NCBI GenBank assembly: GCA_934636065.1
Contig: CAKTZW010000056.1
Coordinates: 1 to 8,737, forward strand
Direction of reading: 5' to 3'
DNA length: 8,737 nucleotides
From: an uncultured Labedella sp.
Lineage (GTDB): Bacteria; Actinomycetota; Actinomycetes; Actinomycetales; Microbacteriaceae
The position numbers and the translations under genes were made by a program. Below, one piece after another: positions 1-4,890 of the stretch (positions are counted from its first letter, which is position 1; each line of letters starts with the position of its first letter). The notes beneath the pieces are model-generated. The model was not told where the DNA came from, searched no databases, and saw nothing but the letters and a program-made list of their open reading frames with translations.

Positions 1-333
1 GAGCCGACGATCGCCGACGACGACCGGATGAGGTTCGAGACGGCGCTCATCGAGCTCGCGTCCAACGTGGTCCAGCACGCCGGCAACGGCGCGAGCGTCG
101 AGTGGGCCGTGAACGTCGCATGCGACGCCTCGCTCCTCACCGCGCACCTCACCGACTCTGCTCCGCCGGTCGCCCTCGACGCGGCCGGGGCGGTGACCAT
201 GCCGCCCGAGCTCGCCGAGGACGGACGCGGACTCGCGTTCGTGCGCCTGCTCGTGGACTCCGCGACCTTCGCACGTTCGGACGCCGGCAACCAGTGGCGT
301 ATCACCAAGCAGCGCACCCCGGCCGGTTCCTGA
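1..333 (+). CDS. RsbW-like ATP-binding protein (HATPase_c_2), 5'-truncated
   Basis: The reading frame is open from base 1, so the true start lies upstream; about 110 residues are visible. It has GHKL-type ATPase signatures as in RsbW/SpoIIAB anti-sigma kinases. The N-box is ELASNVVQHA, with Glu18 as the likely catalytic base and Asn22 as the Mg-ATP ligand (numbering from the window edge). A G1-like segment LTDSAPP lies near residues 51-56 and a G2-like glycine stretch DGRGLAFVRLLVD near 74-86. Such proteins bind ATP and either phosphorylate an anti-sigma-factor antagonist or sequester a sigma factor in the cytoplasm. In actinobacteria they are often partners of STAS proteins or PP2C phosphatases, but no partner is visible here. 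The usual DxGxG of the G1 box reads DSAPP, so ATP binding may be atypical. An ATG at 28 is in frame but would leave only nine residues before the core helix carrying the N-box, so I do not treat it as the start. The family is fairly sure; the specific target is unknown. Confidence 0.8.
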   Translation, partial: EPTIADDDRMRFETALIELASNVVQHAGNGASVEWAVNVACDASLLTAHLTDSAPPVALDAAGAVTMPPELAEDGRGLAFVRLLVDSATFARSDAGNQWRITKQRTPAGS

Positions 334-397
334 GCCGCCCGCCGATGCCCGACCGCCCGACGCGTGAACGCGAGTCCGCTCTGACCGCCCGGACCCG

Positions 398-724
398 ATG
401 GGCGTGGCGATGACGGCGACGGCGCTCCTTTTCTTCCTCCCCGGTGCGATCCTGCTCGGGGCGGGCATCGCCCTCGTGTGGCGGGCCATCAGCGCTTCGC
501 GGTCCGGAGCGATCGGACGTACGAGTGCCGCGCTGCGGATCATCGCCGGCGGCGGAGCGCTCGGTTGCGCCGCCGTCGCCGTGTCACCGCTGTGGAGCGA
601 CATGACGTACGGAGTCCTCCTCCTTCCCATCGCGGCCCTCCTGGGCGCGACCGTCTGGATGGCGATCCTCATCGGGGCCGCCGCGGTGGCGGAGCGGCGA
701 CGACGCGAACGCCCGCGGCCCTGA
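398..724 (+). CDS. Small hypothetical membrane protein, three predicted helices
   Basis: I do not recognise this 108-residue protein. It shows three hydrophobic stretches at about residues 7-31, 45-65 and 70-98. The only charged patches are a short loop after helix 1 (RAISASRSGAIGR) and an arginine-rich tail (ERRRRERPRP), which by the positive-inside rule should be cytoplasmic. There is no signal peptide cleavage site and no catalytic motif. Third codon positions are strongly G/C, which supports real coding. The start is uncertain: ATG 398, GTG 404 and ATG 410 are all in frame, none has a good Shine-Dalgarno sequence, and an in-frame stop at 365 limits extension upstream. It lies 64 bases after the RsbW-like gene on the same strand, so the two may be co-transcribed. 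Confidence 0.6.
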   Translation: MGVAMTATALLFFLPGAILLGAGIALVWRAISASRSGAIGRTSAALRIIAGGGALGCAAVAVSPLWSDMTYGVLLLPIAALLGATVWMAILIGAAAVAERRRRERPRP

Positions 725-728
725 TCGG

Positions 729-758
729 TGGACGCTGCTCCGGCACCGCCGTTATCGT
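729..758 (+). promoter_or_regulatory. Candidate promoter for a leaderless transcript
   Basis: A -35-like TGGACG (729-734) is followed after 18 bases by a -10-like TATCGT (753-758), which fits the TANNNT pattern of actinobacterial promoters. The ATG at 766 comes 7 bases after the -10 element, the spacing expected if transcription starts on the first base of the start codon. No Shine-Dalgarno sequence precedes that ATG, which fits a leaderless mRNA. Confidence 0.5.
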
Positions 759-765
759 CGACCTC

Positions 766-1497
766 ATGTCACCTTCCGCGAGTGTTCCGCGTCGTTCCGG
801 CGCCCGCCGGCTCGTCCTCCTCCTCGTCGCCGCCGTGGCGGTGATCGCGGTGATCGCGACCGTCATCCTCACACTGACCCTCCGTCCCCGGACCGGGATC
901 GCCGCCGCTCTCGAGGACGACGACTTCTCCTCCTGCCTCGACAGCGGGAGGGCTCGGCAGATCCCCTCCGAGGAAGACGCCGGCTCGTGGAGCGAAGAGG
1001 AGGAGACGGCGTTCTGGATGGACCCGGCGGCGCTCGACTGCGCGTCGCGCCAGCTGAGTGAGGATCGGCGCGTGCGCGCGCTCGCCGCGGCGTTCCCGTC
1101 CCTCGACGGCGACGAGCCGGGCGACGTGGCGGACCAGTGGCGCCCGATCGCCGACTACGCCGCGTGGCTCGAGGAGACGGGCGTTCCCCGCGACATCGCG
1201 ATGATGCGGATCGCCGGGGTGATCCGGGGTCTCTGGGTGGCGCACTCCGACGACGGCCAGTGGGCCGACGGCTTCACGAGGACGGCCGTCCTCGCGGATA
1301 TGCGTGCGCGCGACGAGCTCCCGGGGTTCGATGCCTGGCTCGAGAGCACGGAGGAGGACGACGAGGGAGGCAAGGACGCCGGGGTCGACTTCTTCGCGTA
1401 CCGCGGCGACGTCCTCGAGAAGGAAGGCGAGGAGACCGAGCAGGCGCATCGTGAGTACCTGGACCGCTCGCGAGCACTGTACGACGTCGTCCGCTGA
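766..1497 (+). CDS. Hypothetical acidic single-pass membrane protein
   Basis: This is a 243-residue protein that I do not recognise. A short basic N-terminus (RRSGARR) is followed by one long hydrophobic helix at about residues 16-39, then a strongly acidic soluble domain. This predicts a signal anchor with the bulk outside the cytoplasm. The soluble part has two cysteines (Cys57, Cys92) that could form a disulfide, a predicted helical middle region and an acidic stretch near residues 194-204 (ESTEEDDEGGK). No enzymatic motif is visible. The same frame is open upstream to 478, but those codons overlap the preceding membrane gene and are out of keeping with its coding bias. ATG 766 is chosen because it places the basic-hydrophobic N-terminus correctly and has a leaderless-type promoter. 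It is convergent with the CorC-type gene downstream. Confidence 0.7.
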   Translation: MSPSASVPRRSGARRLVLLLVAAVAVIAVIATVILTLTLRPRTGIAAALEDDDFSSCLDSGRARQIPSEEDAGSWSEEEETAFWMDPAALDCASRQLSEDRRVRALAAAFPSLDGDEPGDVADQWRPIADYAAWLEETGVPRDIAMMRIAGVIRGLWVAHSDDGQWADGFTRTAVLADMRARDELPGFDAWLESTEEDDEGGKDAGVDFFAYRGDVLEKEGEETEQAHREYLDRSRALYDVVR

Positions 1498-1500
1498 CGG

Positions 1501-1527
1501 GGGCGCGCGAGCGAGCGTTCAGCGCCC
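1501..1527. terminator. Weak hairpin between convergent genes
   Basis: GGGCGC (1501-1506) can pair with GCGCCC (1522-1527) around a 15-base loop in the 55-base gap between two convergent genes. A second, more distant pairing is CTGACG (1494-1499) with CGTCAG (1551-1556), which spans the whole gap. Neither has a T-tract. The location suggests a shared bidirectional terminator, but the stems are short for DNA this GC-rich. Confidence 0.25.
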
Positions 1528-1552
1528 TATCCGCAGCGGAGCGCGCGGAACG

Positions 1553-2878
1553 TCAGACGCCGGGATGCTCGGACCCGAGATCCCCGGCAGGCTGGTCCTC
1601 GGCCGGCCGCTTCGTTACGAGCAGCTCCGAGATGCGGCGCCGATCCATCGCCGTGACCTGGATCGTCGCGCCGTCGACCTCGACCGTGTCGCCGACGGCC
1701 GCGAGTCGGCCGAGGCGCTCGAGCACGAAGCCCGCGACGGTGTCCCACGTTCCGCGCGGGACCTGCAGGCCGGTCGCCTCCTCGAAGTCCTGGATGTTGA
1801 GGCGGCCGTCGACGAGTCCGCCCTCCTCCGCGAGCTCGTCCGGGGCGGCGTCGGTGTCGTATTCGTCGAAGATCTCGCCGACGACCTCCTCCACGAGGTC
1901 TTCGAGCGTCACGATCCCGTCGGTGCCGCCGTACTCGTCGACGACGACGGCGATCTGCTGGTTCTTCGCGCGCATGCCCGTGAGGGTCGGCAGGACCCGC
2001 GCCGTCGACGGCAGGTAGGGGATGTCGCGTACGACGGCGGCGAGCGGTCGCGTCGCGTCCTCCGATGCGGCATCGAACAGGTCGCGCACGTGCACGAACC
2101 CCGTGATGTCGTCGATCGACTGGTCCACGACGGGGTACCGCGAGAACGGCTGGTCCTGCACGCGCTCGACGGCGTCGGCGATCGTGCCGGAGCCGTCCAG
2201 GGCGACGACCTCGGGCCGCGGCCGCATCACCTCGCTGATCTGCCGATCGCGCAGGGAGAGCACGTCGTCGAGGATCCGGCGCTCGTCCTCCGGGAGGCCC
2301 TCGTGGCTCGACACGATGTCGCGCAGCTCCTCCTCCGTCAGCTCCTCGCTCGACTTGTCGGGGTCGCCGCCCAGCAGGCGCACGACCGCGTTCGTGGAGA
2401 CGGACAGCAGCCAGATGACGGGGCGCATGAGGGTCGCGAAGCCGTTGAGCGTGGGGGCGACGGCGTAGGCGAACTGGGCGTTGCGCTGGATTGCGAGCCG
2501 CTTCGGCGCGAGCTCGCCGAGCACGAGCGACAGGTACGCGATCACGAGGGTGAGGGCGATCGTCGCGACGGTCGTGGCTACCTGCTCGCCCAGCCCGAGG
2601 GAGACGAACAGCGGGGCGACGGACGGCGCGATCGACGACGCCCCGTAGGCGGCGGACGCGAAGCCTGCCACGGTCACGCCGATCTGCACGGCCGAGAGGA
2701 ACGTGTTGGGGTTCCGTGCGAGGCTCGCGACCTTCTCGCCGCGTCGGCCGCGCTGCGCGATCGCGTTGACCTGGCTCTCCCGCAGCGTCACGAGCGCCAT
2801 CTCGGTCGCGGCGAAGACGCCGCCGATGAGGACGAAGACGATGACGAGGGCGATGTTGAGGAGGAGGTCGCCGCTCAT
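1553..2878 (-). CDS. CNNM/CorC-type (hemolysin family) membrane protein with CBS pair
   Basis: This 441-residue integral membrane protein has the full layout of the CNNM/HlyC/CorC family. The DUF21/CNNM transmembrane domain covers about residues 1-175, with hydrophobic helices near 4-24, 60-85, 100-122 and 135-168 and the conserved GELAPKRLA motif at 121-129. A pair of CBS domains lies at about 210-335, including VMRPRPEVVAL and VVVDEYGGTDGIVTLEDLVEEVVGEI. A C-terminal CorC_HlyC domain lies at about 350-420. Family members are linked to Mg2+ (in some cases Co2+ or Na+-coupled) efflux or homeostasis, with adenine nucleotides sensed by the CBS pair. The name hemolysin is historical and does not imply toxin activity. 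The length is normal and nothing is broken. The ATG at 2878 gives the expected short N-terminus but has only a poor ribosome-binding site (GGGACGGGGG). Actinobacteria often carry two such genes in tandem; only one is seen here. Confidence 0.93.
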   Translation of the reverse strand: MSGDLLLNIALVIVFVLIGGVFAATEMALVTLRESQVNAIAQRGRRGEKVASLARNPNTFLSAVQIGVTVAGFASAAYGASSIAPSVAPLFVSLGLGEQVATTVATIALTLVIAYLSLVLGELAPKRLAIQRNAQFAYAVAPTLNGFATLMRPVIWLLSVSTNAVVRLLGGDPDKSSEELTEEELRDIVSSHEGLPEDERRILDDVLSLRDRQISEVMRPRPEVVALDGSGTIADAVERVQDQPFSRYPVVDQSIDDITGFVHVRDLFDAASEDATRPLAAVVRDIPYLPSTARVLPTLTGMRAKNQQIAVVVDEYGGTDGIVTLEDLVEEVVGEIFDEYDTDAAPDELAEEGGLVDGRLNIQDFEEATGLQVPRGTWDTVAGFVLERLGRLAAVGDTVEVDGATIQVTAMDRRRISELLVTKRPAEDQPAGDLGSEHPGV

Positions 2879-2906
2879 CGGCGGGCCCCCGTCCCGAGGC
2901 GGTGCG

Positions 2907-2926
2907 CGCCCGGGGTCACCCGGGCG
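2907..2926 (-). promoter_or_regulatory. Perfect hairpin in the leader of the CorC-type gene
   Basis: CGCCCGGG (2907-2914) and CCCGGGCG (2919-2926) are exact inverted repeats around a 4-base loop. The element ends 28 bases upstream of the CorC-type start codon. If transcribed it would form an 8-bp all-G/C stem in the 5' untranslated region. Its role (leader attenuator, mRNA stability, or a DNA-binding site) cannot be decided from sequence. I do not see the layout of a known Mg2+ riboswitch. Confidence 0.35.
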
Positions 2927-3097
2927 TCGGGATGATGTGAGGAGTCGGACGCGGAGTCGACGGATCGTGTCAGGCGTCCAGCGTACGGACTCCGGCTCCG
3001 AGAACCCCCGGCTTGCCCTCGGACCCCGCCCCTCCCGGCCCCTGCCGGTCCGGTCCTCCCGGTCCGCTCGCCCGACGTCGGTCCGCCTGCCGGTCAG

Positions 3098-3157
3098 CGC
3101 TGCACCTGTAGCCGACCGCTACAGAAGGAGCTGTGGCGGTCGGCTACAGGTGTGGCG
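3098..3157. repeat. Long inverted repeat, about 27-bp stem with 6-base loop
   Basis: The arm 3098-3124 pairs with 3131-3157 around the loop AAGGAG (3125-3130). Fifteen consecutive positions next to the inner five are perfect (3105-3119 with 3136-3150). The rest is Watson-Crick apart from three G-T wobbles (3101:3154, 3102:3153, 3120:3135). Each arm also contains its own smaller palindrome: CTGTAGC and GCTACAG flank five bases at 3106-3124, and CTGTGGC and GCTACAG do so at 3131-3149. The structure lies between two co-directional minus-strand genes, 84 bases beyond the stop of the zinc finger gene. It could therefore act as its terminator, though no T-tract follows. It could also be a dispersed palindromic element or a pair of operator-like sites. 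Confidence 0.75.
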
Positions 3158-3217
3158 GTCGGCCCAGGGATGTAGCGGCCAGTCGGGCGGCAGGTGTGGC
3201 GGCCAGATGTCGGTGGG
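3132..3217 (+). repeat. Four degenerate direct repeats with core TGTRGCGGYCRG
   Basis: Four head-to-tail units start at 3132, 3151, 3171 and 3195, with lengths of about 19, 20, 24 and 23 bases. Their cores read TGTGGCGGTCGG, TGTGGCGGTCGG, TGTAGCGGCCAG and TGTGGCGGCCAG. A fifth copy, TGTAGCGGTCGG, is inverted at 3112-3123 and forms the other arm of the long hairpin. Several units end in AGG or GGG. The varying unit length argues against a simple microsatellite. They may be clustered protein-binding sites or fragments of a dispersed repeat family. They are not CRISPR repeats, because there are no unique spacers of constant size. Confidence 0.6.
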
Positions 3218-3240
3218 ACCGACGACGACGGGAGCGCCGC

Positions 3241-3585
3241 TCAGCGGTGGATGAGGCTGCGCCAGTCGTCGGGGACCCGGTCGGCGGGGCCGGGCACGGG
3301 CTGCTCCTCGGGACGGGCGAGCGGGGGCGGCACGGGCACGGTCTCGGCGGCGTCGTTCGTCGTGTAGTCCCAGTACCAGTCCTCGCCCGGCTCGAAGGAC
3401 CGGATGATGGGATGGCCGGTCTCCCGGAAGTGCGCTGTCGCGTGCTGCGCCGGCGAGGTGTCGCAGCACCCCACGTGCCCGCACTCGACGCAGCGGCGCA
3501 AGTGCACCCACCACCCGCCGAGCTCGTCGCAATCGATGCAGCCCGTCCCGCTCGGCGGGGGCGTCGTCAGGGTGGCGTCGGTCAT
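3241..3585 (-). CDS. UBP-type zinc finger protein
   Basis: This small 114-residue cytoplasmic protein is built around a ubiquitin-hydrolase-type zinc finger (zf-UBP). The zinc ligands are visible in order: CIDC near the N-terminus, CVECGHVGCC, then the histidines of HATAHFRETGH. After them comes the conserved stretch RSFEPGEDWYWDYTTND. In eukaryotes this fold binds the C-terminal Gly-Gly of ubiquitin. Bacteria generally lack ubiquitin and the role of these stand-alone actinobacterial proteins is unknown to me. The tail is proline-rich and probably disordered. Two starts are possible: ATG 3585 (chosen) or ATG 3594, three residues longer. Neither has a Shine-Dalgarno sequence. A CAGAAT box 7 bases before ATG 3585 suits leaderless initiation there. 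The gene is divergent from the lacI-type gene. Confidence 0.88.
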   Translation of the reverse strand: MTDATLTTPPPSGTGCIDCDELGGWWVHLRRCVECGHVGCCDTSPAQHATAHFRETGHPIIRSFEPGEDWYWDYTTNDAAETVPVPPPLARPEEQPVPGPADRVPDDWRSLIHR

Positions 3586-3592
3586 GTGAGTC

Positions 3593-3622
3593 ATTCTGTC
3601 GGACGACGGGAGCACGCGGCCA
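3593..3622 (-). promoter_or_regulatory. Possible leaderless promoter of the zinc finger gene
   Basis: On the minus strand, TGGCCG (3622-3617) and CAGAAT (3598-3593) are separated by 18 bases. CAGAAT matches TATAAT at four of six positions, including the key A2 and T6, and lies 7 bases before ATG 3585. The -35 box is poor. If this is right, the longer ATG at 3594 overlaps the -10 box and is not used. Confidence 0.3.
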
Positions 3623-3699
3623 GCCCGTCCGGTCACGGTCGGCGCCGGGACGCGACGTGCACTCAGCTCTCGTGACATCCTGAGAGTCCGCGAGGATTG

Positions 3700-3713
3700 C
3701 AGGAACGTTTGCA
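3700..3713. promoter_or_regulatory. LacI-family operator upstream of the repressor gene
   Basis: CAGGAACGTTTGCA has the central AACGTT (3704-3709) typical of LacI/GalR operators and one strong half-site, AACGTTTGCA. Read on the minus strand it gives TGCAAACGTTC, identical over 11 bases to the site in the downstream enzyme promoter (4829-4839). It ends two bases before the GAGGAGG ribosome-binding site of the repressor gene. Bound repressor would block its own transcription, so negative autoregulation is inferred. Confidence 0.65.
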
Positions 3714-3727
3714 CGAGGAGGCGGCCC

Positions 3728-4750
3728 ATGGTGGATGAGGCTGAGCAGTCGGGGCCCGTCCGGCGCCCGGCGACGCTGAAGGACGTCGCCGAAGCGGCCG
3801 GTGTGAGCATCTCGACGGCGTCGCGCCTGCTCGACAAGCGCTACGAGGGCTCCTCCCCGGAGAACGCCCGACGCGTCCGCGAGGCGGCCGAGCGGCTCGG
3901 CTATCAGCGGGACTATGCGGCCTCGAGCCTGCGTCGACAGGGCACGAGCACGATCGGCGTGATCGTGCCGCGGCTCTCGGACGCGGTGATGGGTATCCTC
4001 TACGAGGAGATCGCGCGTGAATGCGAGCGACGCGACGTCCAGGCGCTCGTGGCGACGAGCCACGACGACCCCGCGCGCGGGCGGCGTGTCGCCGCGTCGT
4101 TGCTCTCCCGGAAGGTCGACGGACTCATCCTGACCACGGCGAGACTCGACGACGGGTTCGCCGCCGAACTGCGGACGGCCGGCGTTCCGCACGTCCTCGC
4201 ACTGCGCACCGCAGGCGACAGCCCGTCGGTCGTGACGGACGACCGACTGGGCGGATACCTCGCCGTCCGCCACCTCGTCGACCTGGGACACCGCCGGATC
4301 GGCGTCATCGCGGGCCCGACGTACGCGTCGAGCGCTCGCGGACGTCGGGAGGGCGCGCTCGACGCGCTCCGCGAGGCCGGAGCCGATCTCGACCCCGAGC
4401 TGGTGAGGGGCGTGGACTTCTCGGTGGAGACGGGCCACGACGCCGCGGAACAGCTGCTCCGCCTCTCCACCAAACCGACGGCGATCTTCGCGGTCACCGA
4501 TCACGCGGCGATCGGCGCGATGGCCGCCGCGTCGCGTCGCGGGCTCTCGGTCCCGGCCGACCTCTCGGTCGTGGGCTTCAACGACATCCCGCTCGCGCGC
4601 CACCTCCCGACCCCGCTCAGCAGCGTCCGCGCCTCCCTCGACCTCATCGGGCAGACGGCGGTCCGCATGCTCGTGGACGGCGACACGGGTCACGTCGTGC
4701 TGCCCCCGACGATGATTCCCCGCGACTCCACAGGCCGCGCTCCCGTCTGA
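3728..4750 (+). CDS. LacI-family transcriptional repressor
   Basis: This 340-residue protein has the standard length and layout of a LacI/GalR regulator. The N-terminal helix-turn-helix is at about residues 16-37 (TLKDVAEAAGVSISTASRLL). A hinge-helix region around 62-72 keeps the minor-groove leucine (ASSLRRQ). The periplasmic-binding-protein-like sensor domain starts at TSTIGVIVPRLSD and ends near residue 332. Typical sensor motifs are present: LVDLGHRRIGVIAGP, AIFAVTDHAAIGAM and LSVVGFNDIPLARHLPTPLSSV. The start is well supported by GAGGAGG (3715-3721) six bases upstream of ATG 3728. The protein should bind AACGTT-centred operators at its own promoter and at the enzyme-transporter promoter, released by a small molecule, probably the transported substrate or an intermediate. 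The ligand cannot be predicted from the visible residues. The divergent zinc finger gene could share the control region but need not be part of the system. Confidence 0.95.
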   Translation: MVDEAEQSGPVRRPATLKDVAEAAGVSISTASRLLDKRYEGSSPENARRVREAAERLGYQRDYAASSLRRQGTSTIGVIVPRLSDAVMGILYEEIARECERRDVQALVATSHDDPARGRRVAASLLSRKVDGLILTTARLDDGFAAELRTAGVPHVLALRTAGDSPSVVTDDRLGGYLAVRHLVDLGHRRIGVIAGPTYASSARGRREGALDALREAGADLDPELVRGVDFSVETGHDAAEQLLRLSTKPTAIFAVTDHAAIGAMAAASRRGLSVPADLSVVGFNDIPLARHLPTPLSSVRASLDLIGQTAVRMLVDGDTGHVVLPPTMIPRDSTGRAPV

Positions 4751-4756
4751 TCGCAC

Positions 4757-4785
4757 GGGTGGCTGTGCCCGCTCCGACACTTTTT
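4757..4785 (+). terminator. Possible weak terminator after the repressor gene
   Basis: Just after the repressor stop codon, a short CGGG/CCCG pairing is followed by a run of five T (4781-4785), one of very few T-runs in this GC-rich window. The stem is only about 4 bp and stands 12 bases from the T-run, so this is at best a weak terminator. It would separate the repressor transcript from the enzyme promoter. Confidence 0.2.
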
Positions 4786-4796
4786 CGCCCGGCCTC

Positions 4797-4826
4797 TTGA
4801 CGCGCTCTCCCCAGCGAGCGCAGACT
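4797..4826 (+). promoter_or_regulatory. Promoter of the enzyme-transporter operon
   Basis: A good -35 box, TTGACG (4797-4802), is followed after 18 bases by a poor -10 box, CAGACT (4821-4826; A2, A4 and T6 match). Transcription would start around 4832-4835, inside the first operator, the classic arrangement for repression by a LacI-type protein. Confidence 0.55.
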
Positions 4827-4828
4827 AT

Positions 4829-4854
4829 TGCAAACGTTCTCAGTAACGTTCGCA
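4829..4854. promoter_or_regulatory. Double LacI-family operator over the operon start site
   Basis: Two AACGTT-centred sites lie 12 bp apart, about one helical turn. The first is TGCAAACGTTCTCA (4829-4842), the second CAGTAACGTTCGCA (4841-4854). They are arranged so that their strong half-sites, TGCAAACGTT and AACGTTCGCA, point outward as mirror images. The first shares 11 bases with the operator before the repressor gene. The pair covers the expected +1 region and ends 36 bases before the enzyme start codon. Confidence 0.7.
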
Positions 4855-4890
4855 AATGCAATACGATCTCGACGAGGAGAAGAGACAGCC

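Larger units (their letters stand above)
2879..3240. other. Non-coding gap with several dyads and repeats
   Basis: I find no convincing gene in these 362 bases; the open frames are antisense or run-on shadows. The CorC-side part has the leader hairpin and a nested dyad: GGAGTC-GGACGC (2941-2952) against GCGTCC (2974-2979) and GACTCC (2988-2993). A C-rich stretch follows (about 3003-3095) with repeated CCGGTCC/CTCCCGG words. The part nearest the zinc finger gene carries the long inverted repeat and the direct repeats listed separately. A promoter for the CorC-type gene should be here, but I cannot pick one. Confidence 0.5.

Noticed and set aside
478..765. Upstream extension of the acidic membrane protein
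   Set aside because: It overlaps the small membrane gene in another frame, has Arg-rich shadow composition, and would bury the signal anchor. ATG 766 has a better promoter context.
1304..2935. Plus-strand open frame of 543 codons across the CorC-type gene
   Set aside because: It is antisense to a complete, recognisable CNNM/CBS/CorC protein and is low-complexity in composition.
3125..3133. AAGGAG in the hairpin loop as a ribosome-binding site for a GTG start at 3133
   Set aside because: Spacing is only two bases, and the frame that follows reads through repeats and then antisense to the zinc finger gene without any recognisable domain.
3132..3217. CRISPR array
   Set aside because: Units are contiguous, short and of unequal length, with no distinct spacers and no cas genes nearby.
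3662..3686. CTCTC/GAGAG and CTCAG/CTGAG dyads upstream of the repressor
   Set aside because: Five-base arms with long loops are expected by chance, and they do not match the AACGTT operators.
3119..4861. Minus-strand open frame of 580 codons antisense to the repressor gene
   Set aside because: It is an Arg/Asp/Gly-rich shadow frame typical of GC-rich DNA. It overlaps two well-supported genes and has no recognisable domain.
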